This document shows, in pieces, positions 56,663-64,000 of a DNA stretch of 64,000 nt (its first letter is position 1; the number at the start of each line of letters is the position of its first letter). Both the position numbers and the translations under genes were made by a program. The DNA comes from Brevibacterium sp. RIT 803 (GTDB taxonomy: Bacteria > Actinomycetota > Actinomycetes > Actinomycetales > Brevibacteriaceae). The stretch is from contig NZ_JAFEMW010000002.1 in assembly GCF_016892625.1 (NCBI RefSeq), positions 434,001 through 498,000 of the forward strand, written 5' to 3'. The notes under the pieces are model-generated. The model ran no database searches, was not told where the DNA came from, and saw nothing but the letters and a program-made list of their open reading frames with translations.

Positions 56663-57958
56663 ATGATCACCAACGACGCACAACAACGGATCCTCGCGGC
56701 AGTCGACGCCCAATTCGACCAACAGTTGGCGGCGACCGCCGAGCTGGTGAATTCGCCGTCCAGACGTGAGCATGAGGAGCCCGCACAGGATCTCATCGAG
56801 TCCCGTCTGCAGAACCTCGGCCTCGACATCGACAGATGGGTCATCGACTCCCCCGAGTTGGAGGCCCACCCCGGCTTCGGCCCTTCCACCGTCGATTACA
56901 CGGGGATGACCAATATCGTCGGTACGTACCAGCCTGCCCAGGACAGCGGGAAGTCCCTGATCCTCAACGGCCACATCGATGTCGTACCGCAGGGTCCAGA
57001 CGACAGATGGTCGCGTTCACCCTGGGACGCCGAGGTGGTCGACGGGTGGATGTACGGCCGTGGTGCCGGTGACATGAAGGCAGGGCTGATCGCCAATCTG
57101 TTCGCCTTCGACGCCATCCGTCAGGCCGGCTTCGACCTCACCGGACGCGTCCACCTCCAGTCCGTCGTCGAGGAGGAGTGCACCGGAAACGGGTCCTTGG
57201 CTGCCCTGCTGCGCGGTTACACCGCGGACGCGGTCATCATCTCCGAGCCAGAGGAAGATGCCCTGGTCAGAGCCAATGTCGGGGTTCTGTGGTTCACGGT
57301 CAGAGTCAGCGGCAACCCCACCCATCCACGCGAGATGGCCAATGGCTTCAACGCCATCGATGCCGCATTCGACGTGATGCAGGCTCTGCGCGTTCTCGAA
57401 CAGACATGGAACGACAGGAAGAGTGAGCACCCGTATTTCGAGGACCTCGATCACCCGATCAACTTCAACTTCGGTGAGATCCGCGGCGGTGACTGGCCCT
57501 CGAGCGTGCCGGCCTGGTGCGAACTCCAGGTCCGCGTCGCCACCTACCCCGGAACCAACGCCGATGAGGCCTGGGCCGAAGTCGAGAAATGCGTGAGGGA
57601 TGCCGGAGCCGGACGACCAGCGGACGAGGCCTCATCCGCTCGCCCGACCTTTGAAACGGTCCTGACTCCGAACGGCTTCTACGCCGACGGGTACGTCCTC
57701 GAGCCCGGCAGTGATGCCGAAGAGCTGCTCGAACGCACCCACCGTGAGACCTTCGACGCCGAGCTCACCAGCTTCACCACACCCGGCTATCTCGACGGTC
57801 GAGTCTTCGTCAACTACGGACAGATGCCGACCCTGGTCTATGGTCCCGTCTCGGAGAACATCCACGGATTCGATGAGCGTGTGAGCATCGAATCGGTGCG
57901 CAAGTGCACGAAATCCATGGCGCTCTTCATCGCCGAGTGGTGCGGCATCAAAGAATAG
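56663..57958 (+). CDS. M20 family ArgE/DapE-type deacylase or peptidase
   Basis: 431 residues. Metal ligands in LNGHIDVVPQGP (~97), GRGAGDMKAGL (~132), VVEEECTGNGSL (~170) and SEPEEDA. The dimerisation domain follows near 215-330. The enzyme should remove an acyl or succinyl group from an amino acid derivative. GGAGAGCCC precedes the ATG. The stop TAG is part of a tandem repeat (57953-58001). Confidence 0.9.
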   Translation: MITNDAQQRILAAVDAQFDQQLAATAELVNSPSRREHEEPAQDLIESRLQNLGLDIDRWVIDSPELEAHPGFGPSTVDYTGMTNIVGTYQPAQDSGKSLILNGHIDVVPQGPDDRWSRSPWDAEVVDGWMYGRGAGDMKAGLIANLFAFDAIRQAGFDLTGRVHLQSVVEEECTGNGSLAALLRGYTADAVIISEPEEDALVRANVGVLWFTVRVSGNPTHPREMANGFNAIDAAFDVMQALRVLEQTWNDRKSEHPYFEDLDHPINFNFGEIRGGDWPSSVPAWCELQVRVATYPGTNADEAWAEVEKCVRDAGAGRPADEASSARPTFETVLTPNGFYADGYVLEPGSDAEELLERTHRETFDAELTSFTTPGYLDGRVFVNYGQMPTLVYGPVSENIHGFDERVSIESVRKCTKSMALFIAEWCGIKE

Positions 57959-58001
57959 GTGGTGCGGGATCGTCGAATAGGTGACAGGGGTCGTCGAATA
58001 G
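57953..58001. repeat. tandem units that duplicate the stop codon of the M20 gene
   Basis: GAATAG occurs at 57953, 57975 and 57996, with GGTCGTC-like spacers, giving units of 22 and 21 bases. The first GAATAG contains the real TAG stop (57956-57958). Confidence 0.8.
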
Positions 58002-58060
58002 TCCGGCTCCCTGAAACCGGAAACCGCACTGGTTGATTCAGGAAACCGCGCTGGCGGGCT

Positions 58061-59566
58061 TCACATGCTCCCGTTGGTCTGGAAGTTTCCGTGCCAGGAC
58101 AGGGCCTCACCCAGCAGGTGTGGAGTGTGGCGTCCGTTCGGGTTCTCTGCGATCGCCCGATCCAGATAGTCGCCGAGGCGGTCCCGGTAGCTCGGGTGCG
58201 CGCAGTTGGCGATGATCGTGCGTGCTCGCGCCACCGGGGAGAGTCCGCGCAGATCGGCCAGCCCCTGCTCGGTGACGAGGATCTGGGTGTCGTGTTCCGT
58301 GTGGTCGATGTGGCTGGCGAAGGGCACGATCGAGGAGATCGCTGCGTTCTTTGCCAAGGAGTTCGACACGAAGAAGTTGAGGTAGGCGTTACGAGCGAAG
58401 TCGCCGGAACCGCCGATGCCGTTGATGATGGACGAACCCATCACGTGGGTGGAGTTCACGTTGCCGTAGATGTCGGCTTCGACCATCCCGTTGATCGCAA
58501 TGACGCCGAGGCGGCGGATGGCTTCCGGATGGTTCGACATCTCCTGGGTGCGCAGGAGGATGCGTCCTTTGTAGGACTCGATGTTCTCGTTGAAGTCAGC
58601 GGCGCGCTCGGCTGAGAGGGAGAAGGCTGTGGCCGAGACGGAGGCGAGCTTGCCGTTGTCGATGAGGTCGAGCATCCCGTCTTGGATGACCTCGGTGTAA
58701 GCGCTCAGGCCCTCGAATTCGCTGTCAGCCAGGTTGCCCATGACGGCGTTTGCAACGTTGCCGACACCCGACTGCAGCGGCAGCAGCTCCTCCGGCAGCC
58801 TGCCGGACTTGATCTCGTGGCGCAGGAAGTCCACGAGGTGGGAGGCAATGGCCTTCGAATCGTCGTCGGCGGGTTTGAACGGCAGGTTCCGATCGGGTGC
58901 GTTCGTCTCAACGACGGCAACGACCTTGGATGGGTCCACGCGCAGGTATGGGTCGCCGATGCGCTGCATGGGCTCGAGGAGCTGGATGGGCAGGCGCTCG
59001 GGCGGGCGGCGGGTGCCGTAGTAGACGTCGTGGAATCCTTCATAGGCGCGCGGGTGCCAGGAGTTGACCTCGAGAATGACCTTGTCGGCCAGGTCGAGCC
59101 AGGTCTTCGAATTGCCCACCGAACTGCCGGGAATCAACAGACCGTTGGGCAGGATCGCAGCAACTTCCACGACGGCGACGTCGAGGTTTCCGTAGAAGCC
59201 GAACCAGGCCTGTTGGGCTGAGTGGCTGAGGTGCGTGTCGACGTATTCCGTATCGCCGGAGTTGATCGACTTCCGCATTGCCGGGTCGGACTGGAAGGGC
59301 AGTCGTTTGCTCACGGCTCCCGCCTCGGCGAGGACTCCGTCAAGTTCGGGTGCGGTCGAGGCGCCGGTCCACAGCTCGATGCCGAAGTCACGACCAGCAT
59401 CGTGCTCCGTGCGAGCCTGCGCTGCAATAGCACCGGGCACCGACTTCGGGTATCCCGAACCGGTGAATCCACTCATGGCGACGCGGTCGCCGTGACCGAT
59501 GTGAACAGCCGCTGCCTCTGCGGTGACGACCTTCGAACTCAGGTCAGGGCACGTAATTCTCGACAT
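58061..59566 (-). CDS. acetyl-CoA hydrolase/transferase family (succinyl-CoA:acetate CoA-transferase-like)
   Basis: 501 residues. The family's N- and C-domains are present: DRVAMSGFTGSGYPKSVPGA, then GMVEADIYGNVNSTHVMGSS with the catalytic-Glu region, and GIGGSGDFARNAYLNFFVS and ILVTEQGLADLRGLSPVARA. It moves CoA between short acyl groups such as acetate and succinate, or hydrolyses acetyl-CoA. Cytoplasmic. The ribosome-binding site before the ATG at 59566 is weak. Followed on its own strand by nothing; M20 gene 59596 lies just upstream. Confidence 0.92.
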   Translation of the reverse strand: MSRITCPDLSSKVVTAEAAAVHIGHGDRVAMSGFTGSGYPKSVPGAIAAQARTEHDAGRDFGIELWTGASTAPELDGVLAEAGAVSKRLPFQSDPAMRKSINSGDTEYVDTHLSHSAQQAWFGFYGNLDVAVVEVAAILPNGLLIPGSSVGNSKTWLDLADKVILEVNSWHPRAYEGFHDVYYGTRRPPERLPIQLLEPMQRIGDPYLRVDPSKVVAVVETNAPDRNLPFKPADDDSKAIASHLVDFLRHEIKSGRLPEELLPLQSGVGNVANAVMGNLADSEFEGLSAYTEVIQDGMLDLIDNGKLASVSATAFSLSAERAADFNENIESYKGRILLRTQEMSNHPEAIRRLGVIAINGMVEADIYGNVNSTHVMGSSIINGIGGSGDFARNAYLNFFVSNSLAKNAAISSIVPFASHIDHTEHDTQILVTEQGLADLRGLSPVARARTIIANCAHPSYRDRLGDYLDRAIAENPNGRHTPHLLGEALSWHGNFQTNGSM

Positions 59567-59595
59567 TCACATGAGTTTATCGGACGCTGTTTCCG

Positions 59596-60897
59596 TCACT
59601 TCAATCCGGCCAGGTACTCCCCCGCCCCAATCGCAATCTTCGCCTCGGCCTCCACGCCGACCGCGAGCATGTCTTCGTCGACGTCGAAGCGTTCTGTGTG
59701 GTGGCCCCAGGAGGTGTCCATGCCGATCTGGACGTAGGTCGCCAGGCCGCCGCGTTCCTTGACTCTCTTCATCATCGCCGTCGCGTCCTCGGATCCGCCC
59801 AGTCCACCGGTGTCGCTGATCTCGGCGACTCCGTCGACGCCCTCGAAACAGGTCCGAATATAGGGAAGCAGTTCCGGACTCGGCGATTCCTGGTCCGCCT
59901 TGCCGACTACAGTCGACTCGGCGTCGACGTCGTACATCCTCGCGGCGCCGGCAATGACGTCCTGCGCCCGCTCGAACATGAATGCGTTGATCTCACTCGA
60001 CTCGCCGCGCGTTTCGATTCTGAGCGTCGCTGCCCTGGGTACGACATTGCGGCCCTCACCAGCATGGAAGGTGCCGACGTTGATGCGACTGGCGCCCGCC
60101 GAGTGCCGGGGTATCGCATGCAGGTTCAACGTCGCCGAGGCGGCTGCGAGAAGCGCGTTCTTGCCTTTCTCGGGGTCTCCCCCGGCGTGTGATCCGACGC
60201 CGGCGAAGGTGACGTCGAGCTTCGTACTCGCCAGGTACCCATCGGACCCGGTGAGCACATTGCCCTTCTCATCATCGGACTTCAGGTGGGTGGCGACGAA
60301 GAGATCGACGTCGTCGAACCATCCCGCGGCGACGATCGAGTGAGCGCCACGCACCCCCTCCTCGGCGGGTTGGAAGATGATTTTCACCCTCCCGCTCAGC
60401 TCGTCCTTCAGTTGGGACAATCTCGTGGCCAACCCCAGTCCGATAGCGGCATGGCCGTCATGACCGCACCCGTGCATGGCACCCTCGTTGACCGAGGAGA
60501 ATCCCTCGGCGAAAGGCCGATGCGTCTCATCGGCCAGTTCCACCAGATCGTTGGAGTCGATGTCGAAGCGGAAGCACACGACCGGCCCGGGACGTCCGGT
60601 CTCCAGCATGCCGAGGACACCGGTGAATCCGTCACCCATCGTCTCGACAAGTTCCGGGTCCGCGCCCTGCGCCACCGCACGAACGCGTTCACCAGCGAGC
60701 ACCTCGGCGTCGGGCACCCCCAGCCGAGAATCGGCGTCGTGAAGTTCGGGACCGTACACCGTGTCCCATCCCAAGTCACGCAGCACAGCGATGATCGCCG
60801 AGGTGGTCCGGAACTCCGTCCAACCCGGTTCCGCGTACTTGTGGAAGTCTCGTCGCCAAGCTTTCAGCTGGGTCGTCAGTGCCGGTGTCAACGTCAT
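59596..60897 (-). CDS. M20 amidohydrolase, AbgA-like
   Basis: 433 residues. FHKYAEPGWTEFRTT at the N-terminus, CFRFDIDSNDL, HGCGHDGHAAIG and FQPAEEGVRG are the AbgA/HipO metal motifs; GMDTSWGHHTE gives the final His pair. AbgA cleaves p-aminobenzoyl-glutamate; the substrate here may be another N-acyl amino acid. AAGGACCCC precedes the ATG. It ends 30 bases before the CoA-transferase start, and starts 33 bases after the MFS gene, so carrier, hydrolase and CoA-transferase may form one operon. Confidence 0.9.
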   Translation of the reverse strand: MTLTPALTTQLKAWRRDFHKYAEPGWTEFRTTSAIIAVLRDLGWDTVYGPELHDADSRLGVPDAEVLAGERVRAVAQGADPELVETMGDGFTGVLGMLETGRPGPVVCFRFDIDSNDLVELADETHRPFAEGFSSVNEGAMHGCGHDGHAAIGLGLATRLSQLKDELSGRVKIIFQPAEEGVRGAHSIVAAGWFDDVDLFVATHLKSDDEKGNVLTGSDGYLASTKLDVTFAGVGSHAGGDPEKGKNALLAAASATLNLHAIPRHSAGASRINVGTFHAGEGRNVVPRAATLRIETRGESSEINAFMFERAQDVIAGAARMYDVDAESTVVGKADQESPSPELLPYIRTCFEGVDGVAEISDTGGLGGSEDATAMMKRVKERGGLATYVQIGMDTSWGHHTERFDVDEDMLAVGVEAEAKIAIGAGEYLAGLK

Positions 60898-60929
60898 AGT
60901 GGGGTCCTTGGATCGGTGGCTGAAACTCC

Positions 60930-62306
60930 TCAGTTCGAATGGTAGTCCTCTACAAATGAGAAGGGTGCTGACGGCTCCTCGGTGAGATGAGCTGCCGGTT
61001 CACCCTGCGGGGCAACCACCCCAGGGAAATGACCGGCATGCCGATCGGCCTCCAGTGCCGCAGCTGCCTCGGCGCGGGACCTGCGCACTGTCGTCAGTGC
61101 GAGGCTGGGCACCGGGATGAAGACGATGACGGCCAGGAGCAGCACCAGGGTGAAGATCAAAATCGCGTCGATGAGTGAGGTGCCGATGGCGATCGCACCG
61201 ACGACGATCGCAGGCAGGCCCGCTCCCGTGTAGAACGCGAGATAGAGGGCCGCAGTGATTCCAGCGCGTTGACGCGCCGGGGTGAGCATGTCGATCTCCC
61301 GGTTTGCTCCCCAATAGCTCAATCCGTGCCCGGTACCTGTGGCGACGGCAGCGGTTGCCATGAGGACAAGTGCCGTGGTGGCCCCCAGACTCGGCAGGTT
61401 GGAACTGAGCAGCAAGGCGGCTCCGAGCCCCAAGAGTGTGAGGCCGATGGTCTGCGCGGCCCGTGGTTGGAGTTTCGGGGCCAGGAGCTGACTGCCAGCG
61501 GAGATGACGAGTACGGTGCCCACGATGAGTCCCGAAGTCAGCGTGCTCGACTCAGGTAGGGTCGCCTCGGTCAAAGAAGGCAGCAGAGCGAGGAAGAGCC
61601 CGAGCGCTGCCCAGCCGAGCAGCCCGGTGACGGCGGCTATGTAGAAGCTCGAGCGCATCGGTCCCGGCACCGACGGCCAGGTCGGCCGCCAGCGCTGCCG
61701 AGTCATGGGGCTGTGGAAACGCAGGGTGATCACGAGCAGACCGGTGACGATGAGGAGAGCGAGCATCACCCAGAAAGGTGCCACCAGCGACGTGGCTCCC
61801 GATGTCGACCCGGCAGTCATCTGGGATACGACACCGGCGATGATCGGTCCCGCTCCCGTACCGAGCACGAAGGACATGGTGGCTGCGGTCGACCCCAGCC
61901 ATGCGCGGCGGGCAGGTGAAGCTTCGACCATGAGTGCGATCCCGGCGCCCGTTCCCAGTCCCAAACCGACTCCGGTGAGCACACGCCCGGCAAAGAGTCC
62001 GCTCACCCCGATCGTGTCGACGGTGAACAGTGCGGTGCCGACGCTGACACTTCCGATTGCTGCGAGCAGCACCGGTCTGCGACCGAAGGCATCGGCGGCT
62101 GAACCGAACAGGAGCAGGGCGGGCAGGCAACTGACGACGTAGGTCGCATACAGCGCGGTCATCGTCCAATCCGTCATGGCGTACGCCAGTTTGAAGTGAG
62201 GATACAGCGGGCTGGCGAGGTTAGCGGCGGCAGACAATGCGAAAAGCACGGCGGCACCGATCCATAACTGTCGCCTCGACCCACGGATGCGAGCGTATTC
62301 GGGCAA
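60930..62306 (-). CDS. MFS transporter (DHA1-like) with TTG start
   Basis: 458 residues, 12 helices. Motif A is LFGSAADAFGRRPVLLA and helix 5 reads GTGAGIALMVEASPARRAWLGS. A TTG start is supported by AAGGAGG at correct spacing and by the absence of a better start. It is divergent from the LysR gene, which probably controls it, and heads the likely operon with the AbgA-like hydrolase. The C-terminus is a hydrophilic tail of ~50 residues. Confidence 0.87.
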   Translation of the reverse strand: MPEYARIRGSRRQLWIGAAVLFALSAAANLASPLYPHFKLAYAMTDWTMTALYATYVVSCLPALLLFGSAADAFGRRPVLLAAIGSVSVGTALFTVDTIGVSGLFAGRVLTGVGLGLGTGAGIALMVEASPARRAWLGSTAATMSFVLGTGAGPIIAGVVSQMTAGSTSGATSLVAPFWVMLALLIVTGLLVITLRFHSPMTRQRWRPTWPSVPGPMRSSFYIAAVTGLLGWAALGLFLALLPSLTEATLPESSTLTSGLIVGTVLVISAGSQLLAPKLQPRAAQTIGLTLLGLGAALLLSSNLPSLGATTALVLMATAAVATGTGHGLSYWGANREIDMLTPARQRAGITAALYLAFYTGAGLPAIVVGAIAIGTSLIDAILIFTLVLLLAVIVFIPVPSLALTTVRRSRAEAAAALEADRHAGHFPGVVAPQGEPAAHLTEEPSAPFSFVEDYHSN

Positions 62307-62530
62307 GCAGGAACCTCCTTCTGAACGTGGTGCCTATCGAGCAGCAGGGAACAGAGCTGCCCTCAGGCGTCATTGGAACGCCACCATCGAAACGGACCCT
62401 GAGCGGGTGTGCATCATTGGGATCAGTACACATTCGTTCAGGTCCTGATGGCGCCCTAAGTCCAGGGTGCGGTGCATGAAGTAGTGTTGTCTATCGTAAG
62501 AACGAACAGGATACCGTTCGAAGGAATCGA

Positions 62531-63460
62531 ATGATTGACAATCGGCTCATGATGTTGAGCATGATCGCCAGGCACGGCACGGTCACCGCCGCCGCTGAAT
62601 CATTGCGCTACTCGCCTTCGACCGTCTCCCACCAGATCAAACAGTTGGCAACGGAGCTGGGGGTCACTCTCCTCGAGCAGCGCGGTCGCAACATTCGGCT
62701 GACGCCAGCGGCACACTCATTGCTCGGGCACTTCGACGTCATGGCTGCCGAGTGGGAGCGGGCTCTGGCGGACATCGACGCCTATGTTACGACCGTCACC
62801 GGATCAATCACTCTCTGCGCGTTCTCTACCGCGGCGAGCATCCTGCTGCCACAAACCATGCGTGCCCTCAACACAGAATTCCCACACCTCGCCACACAGA
62901 CCATCGAAGCCGAACCAAGCGAGTGCTACGATCTTCTGCTCTCTGGGGAAGTCGACCTGGGAATCGTAGCCGTGACGACCGAGACGCCGACGGGAGCCGA
63001 CGATCGGTTCACGCAGAAGTTCCTCGCCGATGATCCTCTCGACCTCATGGTCCCTCTCGACCATCACCTGGCCGATCGTTCGTCGGTCTCGATCGCCGAC
63101 GCCAAGGAAGAGACGTGGATACTCGGCCGACCAGGCACCACCTACCATCAGCTGGTCGTGGCCAACTGCGCCAGTGCCGGCTTCACTCCCCGAATCGGCC
63201 ATTACGCCAACGACTGGAACACCGGCACTGCCCTCGTTCACGATGGATTCGGCGTCTGCGTCGCCTCTCGCCTCTCCCGGTCTCAGGATCTCCATCCCGT
63301 TCGACGCATCCCTCTTTCCGGTGAACACGCACCCACGCGCCATATCGCCGCGGTCACTCGCGCAGGAGCCGAGAGCCGACCGACGATTCGCTTCGCGCTC
63401 GAACTCCTGACTTCGGAGACGCAGAAGGTCATGGCCCAGCTCGGCAGAGACCTCGGCTAG
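62531..63460 (+). CDS. LysR-family transcriptional regulator
   Basis: 309 residues. The N-terminal HTH reads MLSMIARHGTVTAAAESLRYSPSTVSHQIKQL; the effector domain (residues ~90-300) is a two-lobe periplasmic-binding-protein fold. AAGGA lies 6 bases before the ATG. The gap to the divergent MFS gene (62307-62530) contains CGAAC-N8-GTTCG near 62503-62520 directly before the start, a candidate autoregulatory site. Confidence 0.92.
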   Translation: MIDNRLMMLSMIARHGTVTAAAESLRYSPSTVSHQIKQLATELGVTLLEQRGRNIRLTPAAHSLLGHFDVMAAEWERALADIDAYVTTVTGSITLCAFSTAASILLPQTMRALNTEFPHLATQTIEAEPSECYDLLLSGEVDLGIVAVTTETPTGADDRFTQKFLADDPLDLMVPLDHHLADRSSVSIADAKEETWILGRPGTTYHQLVVANCASAGFTPRIGHYANDWNTGTALVHDGFGVCVASRLSRSQDLHPVRRIPLSGEHAPTRHIAAVTRAGAESRPTIRFALELLTSETQKVMAQLGRDLG

Positions 63461-63484
63461 GAACTCTGCGGCGTGGTCAGACGC

Positions 63485-64000
63485 TCACAGGAAAGGTCGC
63501 ATGGGCCGCAGCGCGACTTCGAGGACCTGGGTCAGTGGGTGACGGTCGAGCCAGTCGCGGCCGAGAACCTTGGAATGCTCGGCATCTTTGAGGAATACCG
63601 TCTCCATCTCAGAGGCAAAGTTGTCGTCGATGATCTCAACGTTGGTCTCATAGTTGAAGCTCAGTGAGAGGCGGTCGATGTTCGCAGTCCCCACCGTCGA
63701 CCACACCCCGTCGACTGTCGCGATCTTGGCGTGGATCATCGACGCTGTGTACAGAAGAACGGTGACCTTGGAACGCACCATCTGCTCGAAGAATCCCCGC
63801 GAAAGATAGTCGCCGAGGATGTGGTTGGATTCCTGGGGCACCATGACCCTGACATCGACTCCGCGTTCAGCGGCTTCGATCAGTGAGTTGAGCAGCTGCT
63901 GATCCGGGATGAAATACGGGGTCGTGAGCCAGATGCGATCCTGAGCACGCTCGAAGGCGTTGATGTACATCGACCGAATCGGATAGATCAGCTGGACCGG
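63485..64000 (-). CDS. cardiolipin synthase/phospholipase D family, C-terminal part (cut by window edge)
   Basis: The reading frame stays open to base 64000, so the start is outside the window. The visible ~172 residues contain the second HKD motif, MIHAKIATVDGVWSTVGTAN, preceded by LTTPYFIPDQQLLNSL, and end with a short tail after NFYETN-like SFNYETNVEI. Such proteins join two phosphatidylglycerols into cardiolipin at the membrane; the N-terminal helices would lie to the right. Confidence 0.9.
   Translation of the reverse strand, partial: PVQLIYPIRSMYINAFERAQDRIWLTTPYFIPDQQLLNSLIEAAERGVDVRVMVPQESNHILGDYLSRGFFEQMVRSKVTVLLYTASMIHAKIATVDGVWSTVGTANIDRLSLSFNYETNVEIIDDNFASEMETVFLKDAEHSKVLGRDWLDRHPLTQVLEVALRPMRPFL

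Noticed and set aside
62503..62520. Second LexA box (CGAAC-N8-GTTCG) before the LysR gene
   Set aside because: The spacing between half-sites is 8, not 4, so it does not fit the SOS box; kept only as a possible LysR site.

Overview
The window is high-GC DNA from an actinobacterium, probably Brevibacterium or a close relative (inference). The markers are a DUF222/HNH endonuclease, an Rv2578c-type radical SAM protein, two DUF885 proteins, a DesA3-like desaturase, and many exporters and uptake carriers for small organic compounds. I see no rRNA, tRNA, CRISPR array, insertion sequence or prophage. It reads as an accessory catabolic and transport region of a chromosome, with genes densely packed on both strands.

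Layout. 0-5.6 kb: a TetR/DHA2 efflux operon, a decayed VOC gene, a nitrilase-family amidase and an MFS carrier. 5.8-13.9 kb: DUF885 protein 1, then a FadR-type GntR regulator facing a hydantoin/Asp-Glu racemase plus NCS1 carrier operon, another MFS carrier and a DUF559 (PD-(D/E)XK-like) protein. 14-20 kb: a two-component FMN monooxygenase locus (LLM monooxygenase, flavin reductase, two MFS carriers) and a phosphotriesterase-like hydrolase. 20.1-22.6 kb: an SplB-like radical SAM gene behind a LexA-type box, a small membrane protein and a FrnE-like DsbA. 22.6-31.5 kb: two TetR/orphan ABC-2 (YhgE/Pip-like) divergent pairs flanking MgtC, an M20 amidohydrolase and a metal amidohydrolase. 31.6-41.8 kb: DUF885 protein 2, then a tightly packed operon of CocE hydrolase, OpuC-type glycine-betaine ABC transporter and a peptide-type lipoprotein, then an MBL-fold protein. 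41.9-49.1 kb: fatty-acid desaturase with a DesK/DesR-like two-component system, a DUF4352 protein, and a second NarL-type two-component system. 49.3-64 kb: DUF222/HNH endonuclease, NCS1 plus SnoaL operon, MatC-like carrier, PucR regulator, M20 peptidase, acetyl-CoA hydrolase/transferase, AbgA-like M20, MFS plus LysR, and a truncated cardiolipin synthase at the right edge.

How the genes work together. The common theme is uptake and hydrolysis of amides, hydantoin-like compounds, N-acyl amino acids and esters, each module with its own regulator. A second theme is membrane and stress physiology: desaturase, osmolyte uptake, MgtC, cardiolipin synthase and an SOS-linked gene.

Three observations run across the whole window. 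An 11-mer, CGCCGAGGTGG, is far more frequent than base composition predicts and is biased to one strand. Short tandem duplications cluster at gene 3' ends and often copy the stop codon. Several regulated promoters carry palindromes placed directly on the core promoter and appear to give leaderless or near-leaderless transcripts.
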